Shown here: in pieces, positions 54,726 to 63,472 of the stretch
Numbering within the stretch: the first letter of the stretch is position 1
Layout: each line of letters starts with the position of its first letter
Assembly (NCBI GenBank): GCA_013821825.1
Contig: PNJK01000009.1
Coordinates: forward strand, 1-64,000
Direction: 5' to 3'
Length of the DNA: 64,000 nt
From: Rhodobacter sp.
GTDB taxonomy: Bacteria; Pseudomonadota; Alphaproteobacteria; Rhodobacterales; Rhodobacteraceae
Notes under the pieces: generated by a model
The model's input: the letters and a program-made list of their open reading frames with translations, nothing else
What the model was told of the DNA's origin: nothing
The model's database searches: none
Made by a program: the position numbers and the translations under genes

Positions 54726-55459
54726 TCCGCGATCTCCGGGCGGCGGCCGTGACCGTGCACGAGGACAATCGCGAAATAGGGGCAGTCGGCGGTGTCCACC
54801 TCGGCCAGCCGCGCAACACGCTGGTTCGGCATCGTGCCGCGTTCCACCAGCCAGGCCGCATCCAGCCGTCCGGCCCGTTCCAGCGCCCGCCGGACGCGGG
54901 GCAGGTTGCGCCCGGTTTTCATCACCACCAGCGCGTCGGCGCTTTCCATGTGACGCACCAGATCATCCTCGGGCAAAGTGCCCATCAGCACCGTCAGCAC
55001 ATCGTCGCCCCAGGTGATCGGTGTGTCGGTCGCATTCCAGCAGCCGGTCATGCCGGTGATACCGGGGATCACCTCGACCGGGACGCGGCCTTGCAGGCGG
55101 GAATGCAGGTGCATGAAACTGCCGTAGAAAAACGGATCGCCTTCGCACAGGACCAGCACATCCGCAGTGCCGGCCAGATCCGCCAGCCGGTCCGCCCATG
55201 CGTCATAGAACCGTGCCAGCGCCTCGGTGTATTCCGAGCTATCGAAGGGCAACTCAGTCGTCACCGGATACTCCATCGGGTATTCCGTGACATCAGCCGC
55301 CAGCATCCCCTCGACGATGCGCCGCGCCTGCCCCGCACGCCCGGCCTTTCGGAAATAGGCCACATGGCGCGCCTCTCCGATGGAGCGGGCGGCGCGCAGG
55401 GTCATCAGGTCGGGGTCGCCGGGGCCAAGACCCGCGCAGATGACGCGTCCCATGGTCAT
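54722..55459 (-). CDS. cobI: Precorrin-2 C20-methyltransferase
   Basis: The 245-residue enzyme has VICAGLGPGDPDLMTLRAAR, VLVLCEGDPFFYGSFMHLH and VIPGITGMTGCWNATDTPI, the CobI signatures. It methylates C20 of precorrin-2 to give precorrin-3A. It overlaps both neighbours, cobH and cobJ, by four bases. Confidence 0.93.
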   Translation of the reverse strand: MTMGRVICAGLGPGDPDLMTLRAARSIGEARHVAYFRKAGRAGQARRIVEGMLAADVTEYPMEYPVTTELPFDSSEYTEALARFYDAWADRLADLAGTADVLVLCEGDPFFYGSFMHLHSRLQGRVPVEVIPGITGMTGCWNATDTPITWGDDVLTVLMGTLPEDDLVRHMESADALVVMKTGRNLPRVRRALERAGRLDAAWLVERGTMPNQRVARLAEVDTADCPYFAIVLVHGHGRRPEIAE

Positions 55460-56085
55460 TCCTTCCGGCTGGCGAGCGCATTGACGGCGGCCACCGTGAT
55501 CGCCGACCCGCCAAGGCGGCCCTTGACGATCAGGCTGGGAACCGGCGGCACCTCCATCAGGGCATCCTTCGATTCCGCGGCTCCGACAAAGCCCACCGGG
55601 CAGCCGATGATCGCGGCGGGGCGGGGGCAGGCGGGGTCTTCCAGCATGTTCAGCAGATGGAACAGCGCCGTCGGAGCATTTCCGATCGCCACCACCGCGC
55701 CTTCAAGATGCGGGCGCCAAAGTTCCACCGCCGCTGCGGACCGGGTGTTCTTCATGCTTGCCGCAATGCCGGGGACAGCCGGGTCCTGCAAGGTGCAGAT
55801 CACCGCGTTGTCGGCTGGCAGGCGCTTGCGGGTGATACCTTCGCTGACCATGCGCACATCGCACAGGATCGGCGCGCCGGCCTCCAGCGCGGCCCGCGCC
55901 GCAATCGCCATGCCGGGGGAAAACCGGATGTGCGGCGCAAGATCGACCATCCCCGCAGCATGGATCATCCGGACAGCGACCACCTCTTCTTCCGGAGTGA
56001 AGCGCGCCAGATCGGCCTCGGCCCGGATCATGGCGAAGCTTTGGACATAGATCGTGGCGCCGTCGGTTTCATAAAGGTGGGGCAT
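55456..56085 (-). CDS. cobH: Precorrin-8X methylmutase
   Basis: The 209-residue protein has IYVQSFAMIRAEADLARF at the start, MIHAAGMVDLA with the catalytic histidine, and AIIGCPVGFVGAAESKDAL, matching CobH. It moves the methyl from C11 to C12, forming hydrogenobyrinic acid. The start overlaps cobG by 17 bases. Confidence 0.94.
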   Translation of the reverse strand: MPHLYETDGATIYVQSFAMIRAEADLARFTPEEEVVAVRMIHAAGMVDLAPHIRFSPGMAIAARAALEAGAPILCDVRMVSEGITRKRLPADNAVICTLQDPAVPGIAASMKNTRSAAAVELWRPHLEGAVVAIGNAPTALFHLLNMLEDPACPRPAAIIGCPVGFVGAAESKDALMEVPPVPSLIVKGRLGGSAITVAAVNALASRKE

Positions 56086-57211
56086 GTTGGGCCTTCAGCA
56101 GGTCAGGAAGTGCGGCGGGTGAAAGGCCGCGCCGCTCGGGGGTGTCGGACGCCGTGCCGCCACGCACAAGATCATAGCCTTGGGTCGAGGCAACCAGGGT
56201 CAGGTCGGTTGGTCCGGGATGGGCGCAGCCCTTGGCACAACCGGAAACATGAAGGTGCCTGCCATGGGGAATATGCCCCGCGAGGCTGCGGGCCAGAGAC
56301 CGGGTTTCGCCCAGCGCCTGCGGGCACCCCGGAGCACCAGTGCAGGCCATGACCTGCAGCAGCGGATCGTCGGGCGAGGCAATTACTTCGGGCAGGACCG
56401 GCATGGCCTTCACCCCGGCCAGCATCAGCATCCGCCACGGCGTCGGGCGGATCTCGTGACTCAGCGCGGCAAGGACGGCAAGCGTCCGCGCCGCCATCTG
56501 GCCAAAGGCCAGCGCCACCAGAGCGCCTGCGGGGTGAAGGCCGGGCCCGGGTTGGGAAAGGGGTTCAGCCGGGGGCGTATTGCAGCCGTCCGGCACCATA
56601 CCCCGGCCAATCAGCGCCGCCATCCTGCCCCGACCGTTCGTCATTCCGCCCAAGGTCAGAAACCAGTCCGCCATGGACAGGACATCCGTGCCAAGGTCAG
56701 TGACCGGCTTGCCGAAGGGGTGCCCGTCCGGGCGCAGGATCAGCTGCCCATCTGCCGACCGTTCCACCCGGATATCTGCGGATGCGTTCGTCAGCACCGG
56801 ACGCGGGCCGCAATCCAGCGCAAAGCCGAATTTCCCCGGCAGGCGCGGCAAACGCGTCAGAGCTTTCGCAAAGCCGGTCGCCAGCGTCTCGGTTTCCTCA
56901 TCCCGGAACGGCGTGACAATCAGGTTGCGCAGCGATTCCGTCTCGATGTCGGGATCAATCAGGCCCAGCGCGTCGAGATCGGCGATCAGCGGCCCGTGCG
57001 ACGTCTCGCTGACCCCGCGCAGTTGCAGGTTGGCACGGGCGGACAGGTCGATGATCCCGTTGCCATGGGCCAGGGCCGCACGCGCGATCCCCTCGGCCTG
57101 CGCCCGGGACAGCCTGCCCCCCGGTGGGCGGATGCGCACCAGCCAGCCGTCGCCTGACAGCATCGGCCGCAATGCGCCGGGGCACCAGCCCTTGACCTCG
57201 AACCCGCTCAT
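56069..57211 (-). CDS. cobG: Precorrin-3B synthase
   Basis: The 380-residue protein is a sulfite/nitrite-reductase-fold enzyme. It has RPMLSGDGWLVRIRPPGGRL, HGNGIIDLSARANLQLRGV and the C-terminal cluster cysteines in CTGAPGCPQAL and HVSGCAKGCAHPGPTDL, which hold a 4Fe-4S cluster. CobG uses oxygen to make precorrin-3B, so this pathway needs at least some O2. It overlaps cobN by four bases. Confidence 0.92.
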   Translation of the reverse strand: MSGFEVKGWCPGALRPMLSGDGWLVRIRPPGGRLSRAQAEGIARAALAHGNGIIDLSARANLQLRGVSETSHGPLIADLDALGLIDPDIETESLRNLIVTPFRDEETETLATGFAKALTRLPRLPGKFGFALDCGPRPVLTNASADIRVERSADGQLILRPDGHPFGKPVTDLGTDVLSMADWFLTLGGMTNGRGRMAALIGRGMVPDGCNTPPAEPLSQPGPGLHPAGALVALAFGQMAARTLAVLAALSHEIRPTPWRMLMLAGVKAMPVLPEVIASPDDPLLQVMACTGAPGCPQALGETRSLARSLAGHIPHGRHLHVSGCAKGCAHPGPTDLTLVASTQGYDLVRGGTASDTPERRGLSPAALPDLLKAQHAPPL

Positions 57212-60200
57212 GCCAGCACCGCCGCAATGGAATTGCGCCGGGTCAGCCAGAGGTCTGCGTCACGAAGGCGGCGGAAGAGGTCTTCCATGGCTTGCAGGGC
57301 AGCCGGGTTTTCGCGGCCCAGGAAGTCGCGGACCTCAGCGCGGCCCAGCGTCGCGTCGTGGTAGAGGTCGAAGAGATGCGGCGGCACGGCCTGCGCCAGA
57401 TGGGCAAAGGCGGCCATGTGGTCGAGCGTTGCCGCGATTTCCGCCCCGCCCCGGTAGCCGTGGTTCATCATGCCGGCGGCCCAGTCCGGGTTCGCGGCGC
57501 GGGCGCGGACCACGCGGGCGATTTCCTCGGTCAGGGTGCGGGCGCGGGGGCTGTCCGGGTGGGTAGCGTCGAGATGGTAGAGGGTTGGCGCCTCTCCGCC
57601 CAGCCGCGCCACCGCTGCTGCGAACCCCGCCTCATGTGCCGCATAGTCGGCGGCGACCAGCACGTCGGTTTCCGGCAGGTCTTGCGCATGGACAAAAGCA
57701 TCCGCCCCCAGAACCCGCGCTTCCAGCCCCTTGCGATCTTCGGTCGATTGCCCGTCTGCCCCGATTGCCCAGCTTGACGCGGTCAGCCAGGCTTCGCCCG
57801 CCGCAGCCCGCGCCGCATCGGTGAAGCTGTCGGCGGCGGTCCCCATGCCAAGGCCGTAAAGCCCCGGCTGCGGACCAAAGACCCGGGCCGCGCGCAGGGT
57901 ATAGGGGTTGTCCTCCGCGGTCTCGTCACGGGCCGACAAGGCCTCGGCCCCTGCCTCGAACAACTGGGCCAGACCGGGGAACACGTCGCGGAACAGGCCC
58001 GAGACACGCAGGGTCACGTCGATCCTTGGGCGGCCAAGCAGGGCAAGCGGCAGAATCTCGAACCCCGACACCCGGGCCGAGCCTTCGTCCCAGCGCGGGA
58101 CAAGGCCGGCAAGGTGCAGCGCCATGGCAAATTCCTCGCCCGCTGTCCGCATCGTGGCCGACCCCCAAAGGTCCACCACCAGCCCGCGCGGATAGTCGCC
58201 ATGGTCCTGCAGATGTCGACGGACCAATTCTTCCGCCAGCTTCACGCCCTGCGCGTGCGCATTGCGCGACGGCACCGCCCTTGGATCGACGCTGTAAAGA
58301 TTGCGCCCGGTCGGCAGCACGTCGCTGCGCCCCCGGTTGGGCGAGCCTGCCGGCCCTGGCGCCACGCGGCGACCGGCCAGTGCTGCCATCAGGCCGTCGC
58401 GTTCCCCGACACCCTGACCGAAGACGTGCAACCCATGACCAAACTGGCTTTCCTTGATATCGCAGACAAAGCGGTCGATCCGGGTGATCACCTCGGCCGG
58501 GGTCGCGTCCACCGGAAGCCCCAGATCAGCCGCCACGCCAGAGGTCGCCGCCTCGTCCCGGATGGCGCCGACCAGCCGCCCACGGCGGGCCGGGTCCAGC
58601 CCGTCAGCGGTGGAATACTCGTCCAGCAGACGCTCCAGCCGGGCCAGTTCCGGCGGACGGCGGCTTTCCACCATCGGCGGCGGCAGATGCCCAAGGGTCA
58701 CCGCGCTGATCCGCCGCTTGGCCTGCGCGGCTTCACCGGGGTCGTTGACGATGAAGGGATAAATCACCGGCAGGGGGCCGATCAGCGCCTCCGGCCAGCA
58801 TGTGTCGCTCAGTGCCACCGATTTCCCCGGCAGCCATTCCAGCGTGCCATGCGCCCCCATGTGGACCAGCGCATGCAGGCCCTGCGCCCGAAGCCAGAGG
58901 TAAAACGCCACATAGGCATGACGCGGAACGCGCGAGAGATCGTGATAATCCGCCTCACGCCCCTGAACCTCGCCGCGTTCGGGTTGCAGAGCGACGAGGA
59001 TCCGGCCCCGCCGCGCGGCTGGAAAGCGGAAGGCACCGTTCTCGACCGAGGGGTCAGCTTCGATGGCGCCCCATGCTGCGGTCAGATCGGCGCGCAGGGG
59101 TTCGGGCAGACTGCCAAGCTCGGCAATGTAGTCGGCCACAGGCCATTCGATCACCTCGGTCAACGCTTCGGGCAAGGGTCTGCCCGTGGCGACGGCGTAG
59201 CCCTCGTCGGCCATCGCCTCCAGCAACGCCTCGACCGAAGCCAGCGCGTCCAGTCCCACCGCATGCGCCATCTGGTGCGCCCGTCCGGGATAGGTTGACA
59301 GGATCACGGCAAGAGACCGCTCTGCCGCCGGGGCAACCGCGAGCCTGTGCCACGCGCGGATCCGGCCCACCACCGCGTCAATCCGCGCCTGATCCGCCCG
59401 ATGCGCAAAGCGCGAGAATTGCAGTTCCGGGTGTCGCTTGCCCGGGGACTTGTGGCTTATCAGCCCGGCGAACAGCCGCCCGTCCACCTCGGGCAGCACC
59501 ACATGCATGGCCAGATCGGCAGGCGAAAGCCCTCGGTCGGACGCCACCCAATTCCGCCGCCGCGCGGTGGACAGTGCCACCTGGAACGCCGGGCAATCCA
59601 CCGCGTCAAACGGCGTCGCCCCATCCGCGCCCTGCGCCGAAAATGCCGTGGCGTTGACAATGGCTACCGGTGGTCGCTGTGCAAGATGTCCGCGCAGCCA
59701 ATCCGCCACGCCGTCGGCCTTCAGGCTGGGCGCAAAGGCGCCATATGCGGCAAACCCGGCCCTGCGTAGCGCAGTGATCAGCGCATCGATCGGAGCGGTA
59801 TCCCCGGCGGTCAGGTAACTGCGGTAGAAAGTCACCAGCACCGGGTTTTCGCCCGGCGCAGGCGAACAGACCCCGCTCAGCGGGTCGTAAAACCCCATCT
59901 CCGGCACGGTCTTGTCACCCGCCACCGGCCCGGCATAAAGCCCCGCCGCCAGCGCAAGCTGGGCGAGCGCCGCCTGCGCCGCCACCGCACCGCCCTGATC
60001 GCACAACGCCTGCAGCCGCCGCAGGGTCGAGACCGGCAGGGTCGAGATCGCATCCAGCCGGTCGTCAGGCCGCCCATCCGCAGGCAGGACGGCCAACGCG
60101 ATACCCTGCCGGCGGGCCATGTCCTGCAAGACGGCCAGCCCATGGGGCCAATAGGCCTCGCCCCCGATCAGACGGACAAGCACGGCCTTGGCGCCAGACA

Positions 60201-60438
60201 ACGTGCGCTCGGCATAGGTGTCGACCGAAACCGGGTGCTTCAGCGCGATGATATTGGCCAGCCGCAAGGTCGGGTGGCCAGCGCCGCCTACCCGACACGC
60301 CCGTTCATAACCCGCCGTGAAAGCGCCAAGATCGCTGTCGGAAAACGACAGCACCACCAGATCGGCCGGGTCCTGACCCAGGTCGAACGGGGTGTCCGTT
60401 TCCTCCAGCCCATGACTTTCGCGGAAGACGACGTGCAT
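57208..60438 (-). CDS. cobN: Cobaltochelatase large subunit
   Basis: The 1076-residue protein is the ATP-dependent cobalt chelatase main subunit, related to magnesium chelatase BchH. It has ADLVVLSFSDSDLGAF near the N-terminus, VHMGAHGTLEWLPGKSVAL in the middle and a C-terminal MMNHGYRGGAEIAATLDH. It inserts Co2+ into hydrogenobyrinic acid a,c-diamide with CobS and CobT, which are not in this window. It is shorter than the Pseudomonas denitrificans protein (about 1275 residues) but has both ends conserved, so it looks complete. cobW lies nine bases upstream. Confidence 0.94.
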   Translation of the reverse strand: MHVVFRESHGLEETDTPFDLGQDPADLVVLSFSDSDLGAFTAGYERACRVGGAGHPTLRLANIIALKHPVSVDTYAERTLSGAKAVLVRLIGGEAYWPHGLAVLQDMARRQGIALAVLPADGRPDDRLDAISTLPVSTLRRLQALCDQGGAVAAQAALAQLALAAGLYAGPVAGDKTVPEMGFYDPLSGVCSPAPGENPVLVTFYRSYLTAGDTAPIDALITALRRAGFAAYGAFAPSLKADGVADWLRGHLAQRPPVAIVNATAFSAQGADGATPFDAVDCPAFQVALSTARRRNWVASDRGLSPADLAMHVVLPEVDGRLFAGLISHKSPGKRHPELQFSRFAHRADQARIDAVVGRIRAWHRLAVAPAAERSLAVILSTYPGRAHQMAHAVGLDALASVEALLEAMADEGYAVATGRPLPEALTEVIEWPVADYIAELGSLPEPLRADLTAAWGAIEADPSVENGAFRFPAARRGRILVALQPERGEVQGREADYHDLSRVPRHAYVAFYLWLRAQGLHALVHMGAHGTLEWLPGKSVALSDTCWPEALIGPLPVIYPFIVNDPGEAAQAKRRISAVTLGHLPPPMVESRRPPELARLERLLDEYSTADGLDPARRGRLVGAIRDEAATSGVAADLGLPVDATPAEVITRIDRFVCDIKESQFGHGLHVFGQGVGERDGLMAALAGRRVAPGPAGSPNRGRSDVLPTGRNLYSVDPRAVPSRNAHAQGVKLAEELVRRHLQDHGDYPRGLVVDLWGSATMRTAGEEFAMALHLAGLVPRWDEGSARVSGFEILPLALLGRPRIDVTLRVSGLFRDVFPGLAQLFEAGAEALSARDETAEDNPYTLRAARVFGPQPGLYGLGMGTAADSFTDAARAAAGEAWLTASSWAIGADGQSTEDRKGLEARVLGADAFVHAQDLPETDVLVAADYAAHEAGFAAAVARLGGEAPTLYHLDATHPDSPRARTLTEEIARVVRARAANPDWAAGMMNHGYRGGAEIAATLDHMAAFAHLAQAVPPHLFDLYHDATLGRAEVRDFLGRENPAALQAMEDLFRRLRDADLWLTRRNSIAAVLA

Positions 60439-60447
60439 GGTTTTGCC

Positions 60448-61482
60448 TCAGACCCCCAGAACCTTGCGGATCGCCGCCGGATTGAGGTCGTCATGCTCGG
60501 CGATGACGACCAGTTGCGACCGGCGCGGGCCCGCCCCCCAAGGCTTGTCGAACTGCATCCGGACCCGGCCCCCCACCGCCTGCACCAGCAGCCGCATCGG
60601 CTTGCCGGCCACCGCGACATGACCTTTCACTCTCAGGATCTTCTGTTCCTCAGCCAGCCGGGAGATGGCGGCTGCAAGGGCCTCGGGGTCGGTCACTTCG
60701 GGCAGATCGATCACGACAGAGTCGAAATCGTCGTGCTCGTGGTCGTCCTCGCCGTCATGGTGTGAAGGGCGGGCGGCCAGATCGTCCTCGGCTGCCGCGC
60801 CAAGGCCAAGGATCACCCGCGGGTCGATCACGCCTTCGGTCATTGCGAGCATCGGAACCACCCGGGTCATCTCGGCGGCAATCACCGCGCGCGCGGCGGC
60901 AAGGCCCGCTTCACCGGCAAGATCGGCCTTGGACAGCAGAATCAGGTCGGCGCACAGGATCTGGTCCTCGAACACCTCGGACAGCGGTGTCTCGTGGTCC
61001 AGCGAAGGATCGGCGGCACGCTGGGCGTCCACCGCTTCCACGTCCGGGGCGAATCGGCCAGCCGCGACCGCCTCGGCATCGGCAAGCGCGATCACCCCGT
61101 CCACGGTGATACGGCTGCGGATCGCGGGCCAGTCGAAGGCCTTGAGCAGCGGCTTCGGGAGAGCCAGGCCAGAGGTTTCGATCAGGATATGGTCGGGGCG
61201 GACCGGCATCGCCATCAGGGCCTCGATCGTCGGGATGAAGTCGTCGGCGACGGTGCAGCAGATGCAACCGTTGGCCAGCTCGACGATGTTTTCCACCGGG
61301 CACATCTCATCCGCGCAGGATTTCAGGATATCGCCATCGACGCCCACCGTGCCGAACTCGTTCACAAGGATCGCCAGCCGCTTGCCTTGCGGGTTCTGCA
61401 TCAGATGGCGGATCAATGTGGTCTTTCCGGCCCCCAGAAAGCCGGTGATCACGGTAACGGGGATTTTCGTCAGGTTGGTCAT
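60448..61482 (-). CDS. cobW: CobW-family GTPase metallochaperone
   Basis: The 344-residue G3E GTPase has Walker A GFLGAGKTT (residues 14-22), the metal-binding CxCC motif GCICCT at about residues 72-77, LSKADLAGEAG for guanine recognition, and an acidic/His loop (HHDGEDDHEHDDFD) before the C-terminal domain. CobW is thought to supply cobalt to CobN. It overlaps the upstream DUF1636 gene by four bases and is followed by cobN, fitting that role. Confidence 0.93.
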   Translation of the reverse strand: MTNLTKIPVTVITGFLGAGKTTLIRHLMQNPQGKRLAILVNEFGTVGVDGDILKSCADEMCPVENIVELANGCICCTVADDFIPTIEALMAMPVRPDHILIETSGLALPKPLLKAFDWPAIRSRITVDGVIALADAEAVAAGRFAPDVEAVDAQRAADPSLDHETPLSEVFEDQILCADLILLSKADLAGEAGLAAARAVIAAEMTRVVPMLAMTEGVIDPRVILGLGAAAEDDLAARPSHHDGEDDHEHDDFDSVVIDLPEVTDPEALAAAISRLAEEQKILRVKGHVAVAGKPMRLLVQAVGGRVRMQFDKPWGAGPRRSQLVVIAEHDDLNPAAIRKVLGV

Positions 61483-61853
61483 TCGGCGGCCTCATGCGGG
61501 GGGAACTGGGGCGGGATACGGGCGATGCTTTGCTTGCGGAAGACAGTCGGTCGGTCGCGCCAGGGGACGATTCCATCCACGGTGGCTGCATATTTCTCCG
61601 CGCCTTCCAGGATTGCCGGAACGTCGTCAAGCGAAAGGCGGCCGTAGACATAGGACCAACCGCCCGCTTTCGAGAGCGACACCGCGCAGCCGGTGTTGCA
61701 GGCCGACAGGCATTCGACCCCGACGATGCGCACCCCTTCAGGTGCCCCCTCGGCAACCAGCGCGGCATGCAGCCGCGCTCCGGGGGTGGGCGTGCCCTCC
61801 GGTACGGGCTCGCCGGCCTTGCAGGTGGTGCAGACATGAAGTGTTGTGACCAT
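61479..61853 (-). CDS. DUF1636 family protein (thioredoxin-like, cysteine-rich)
   Basis: A 124-residue protein with LHVCTTCKAGE at the N-terminus and IVGVECLSACNTGCAVSL later, giving four to five cysteines in a ferredoxin/thioredoxin-like arrangement. The family (DUF1636) is repeatedly seen beside cobW in cobalamin operons; a metal-delivery or 2Fe-2S role is plausible but not shown. GGAAGG lies six bases upstream of the ATG at 61853. It is the first gene after the cobalamin riboswitch. Confidence 0.8.
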   Translation of the reverse strand: MVTTLHVCTTCKAGEPVPEGTPTPGARLHAALVAEGAPEGVRIVGVECLSACNTGCAVSLSKAGGWSYVYGRLSLDDVPAILEGAEKYAATVDGIVPWRDRPTVFRKQSIARIPPQFPPHEAAE

Positions 61854-61944
61854 CGCAGCCTTCCATTGGCGAAAGGGGCGCGGGCCAGAGATGGCGGAAA
61901 ACCTCCGCCGTCTGCCGGTCGCGGAACACCCCGTCCGCCGGTTC

Positions 61945-62145
61945 AGTCCTTCGCGCTGGCAGGTCTCCCGGCTTGCGGATCCGGGGGCTTTGGCCCCCTC
62001 GGCCCCCCGCCTTCCCGGCCGTGATGGCCAGTGGCACTGGAGACCTCTCCGGTCACGGTCGCGGGGGCGGCTGCGATTGAGGCTTTGCAGCCCTGTCGCA
62101 TTCCCTCTTCGCCTGTCATAAACAGGAACCAGCGCCAGCCCACCT
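61945..62145 (-). ncRNA. Cobalamin riboswitch
   Basis: On the minus strand the B12 box AAGCCGGGAGACCTGCC (61974-61958) is a near-exact match to the conserved AGCCAGGAGACCTGCC core. GCCACTGG precedes it at the usual place, and GAATGCGACAGGG plus CCGCGACC fill the 5' half of the aptamer. The GC-rich arm between them is the variable P-stem. It lies 90 bases upstream of the DUF1636 gene and should shut down DUF1636-cobW-cobN-cobGHIJ (and read-through genes) when adenosylcobalamin is plentiful. Whether it acts on transcription or translation is not clear. Confidence 0.88.
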
Positions 62146-62184
62146 GAGGCAGAAAGCCCCTTATTGTCAAGGACGCGACCGACC

Positions 62185-62820
62185 ATGACCGAGATCATAG
62201 CGACACCCGATCCCGAAGCCGAGCTTGCGCGCCACGCCTCGAAGATGGCCAAGAAGAAGGCCGCGCGTGACAAGATCATGGCCGGGAAGGAAGGCGAGAA
62301 AGGGCTGATCATCGTCCATACCGGGGCGGGGAAAGGCAAATCCTCCAGCGGGTTCGGGATGATCCTGCGCTGTGTGGCGCATGGGATGCCCTGTGCCGTT
62401 GTGCAGTTCATCAAGGGCGCATGGGATACCGGCGAGCGGCGGCTTCTGACCACCCACTTCGCCGACCTTTGCCAGTTCCACGCGATGGGTGAGGGCTTCA
62501 CCTGGGAGACGCAGGACAAGACCCGCGACATCGCGGCGGCGAAGGCCGGGTGGGAGAAAGCGAAGGAACTGATCCGCGACCCGTCGATACGGATGGTTCT
62601 GCTGGACGAGATCAACATCGCGCTGAGGTATGATTATCTTGACCTCGCAGAAGTGCTGGACTTCCTGCAAACCGAAAAACCCCCCTTGACGCATGTCGTC
62701 CTGACAGGTCGAAATGCGAAGGAGGCACTGATCGAGATGGCGGACCTGGTGACCGAGATGACGCTGGTCAAGCATCCGTTCCGGTCGGGCATCAAGGCGC
62801 AGATCGGGGTGGAGTTCTGA
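62185..62820 (+). CDS. cobO: Cob(I)yrinic acid a,c-diamide adenosyltransferase
   Basis: The 211-residue protein has the P-loop GLIIVHTGAGKGKSSSGFG, VVQFIKGAWDTGER, and the Walker B-like VLLDEINIALRYDY and VVLTGRN motifs of CobO/BtuR. It transfers the adenosyl group of ATP to Co(I). The ATG at 62185 is preceded by AAGGA; an upstream TTG (62164) is less likely. It is divergent from the riboswitch-controlled operon and does not itself carry the riboswitch. Confidence 0.93.
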   Translation: MTEIIATPDPEAELARHASKMAKKKAARDKIMAGKEGEKGLIIVHTGAGKGKSSSGFGMILRCVAHGMPCAVVQFIKGAWDTGERRLLTTHFADLCQFHAMGEGFTWETQDKTRDIAAAKAGWEKAKELIRDPSIRMVLLDEINIALRYDYLDLAEVLDFLQTEKPPLTHVVLTGRNAKEALIEMADLVTEMTLVKHPFRSGIKAQIGVEF

Positions 62821-62909
62821 CCTTCCTCACCGGGGCAGTCTTCGACGCGACGTGAAATCAATGAGTCGACTTTTCGCCCCAGGAGTCTGGCTTGAATTGG
62901 AGAGACGAG

Positions 62910-63056
62910 ATGACGATACGGAAACTCACCGGGCTGGGCCTGCTTCTTGGTATGCTGGCGACAAGCGCCTGCGCACCTTTGGTTGTTGGCGGCGCGGCGG
63001 CTGTGGTTGCCGATGAGGTCATCGAGCAGGAAAAGGGCGGCGACGGCCTGTTCTGA
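62910..63056 (+). CDS. Small putative lipoprotein
   Basis: A 48-residue frame starting MTIRKLTGLGLLLGML and then LATSACAP, a lipoprotein-type signal with a slightly atypical lipobox (TSAC). The mature part is only about 28 residues (PLVVGGAAAVVADEVIEQE). GGAGAG lies five bases before the ATG. Similar tiny lipoproteins are common in the order, without known function. No neighbour link is evident. Confidence 0.6.
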   Translation: MTIRKLTGLGLLLGMLATSACAPLVVGGAAAVVADEVIEQEKGGDGLF

Positions 63057-63172
63057 CGGCCAGGTTCGTCGCCTGACCTGAAACGGGGTGCCGTCCTCGG
63101 GGGCATCGAGCCCCGCTTGGACGGCGTTGCCACGGAGTAGCGTCCGGCATCGTTCCTTTTTCCAACCAAAGA

Positions 63173-63227
63173 CCGGGGGCTGCTTGCCCCCGGACCCCCA
63201 GGGATATTTTTGCAAAGAGGAATGGGA
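63173..63227 (+). repeat. Dispersed intergenic repeat, copy 2
   Basis: CCGGGGGC (63173-63180) pairs with GCCCCCGG (63186-63193) around TGCTT, followed by ACCCCCAGGGATATTTTTGC and AAAGAGGAATGG. It has the same plan as the copies at 29058 and 63370. Confidence 0.7.
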
Positions 63228-63353
63228 CAAGAGGTCCGACACCCCGCCGCCGGGCAGCCTGACTGGCAACCCGGCATGCGAGGTGTCTTCCCCTCTGACG
63301 GTCATCGGCGTCCCCGCCTGTACCGCCTGACCACCCTTCACCAGAGGCATAAA

Positions 63354-63377
63354 GAAGCCGTTAACGTTAATGGCTTC
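63354..63377. repeat. 24-base near-perfect palindrome
   Basis: GAAGCC-G-TTAACGTTAA-T-GGCTTC is symmetric except for one position pair. Its AT-rich core contrasts with the surrounding GC-rich DNA. It lies between two inverted repeat copies and overlaps the tail of one, so it may be an operator or a fold-back product of the repeats. Confidence 0.5.
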
Positions 63378-63445
63378 CTCTCTGGAAAAATATCCTCGGG
63401 GGGTGAGGCGCGTCGGCGCCGAGGGGGGCAGACGGCCCCCCTGCG
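63370..63445 (-). repeat. Dispersed intergenic repeat, copy 3 (inverted)
   Basis: On the minus strand GGGGGGC, loop CGTCT and GCCCCCC (63441-63423) are followed by a spacer and the tail CACCCCCCGAGGATATTTTT, then CCAGAGAGGAAG. It is the closest match to copy 1, about 34 kb away. Confidence 0.7.
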
Positions 63446-63472
63446 ACGGATTTCGGCGGCACCGGTGGTGGG

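Larger units (their letters stand above)
63057..63472. other. 416-base intergenic region holding two inverted copies of the dispersed repeat
   Basis: No gene is supported. The region contains two copies of the hairpin-plus-GGATATTTTT repeat in opposite orientation and a near-perfect 24-base palindrome between them, all listed separately. Confidence 0.6.
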
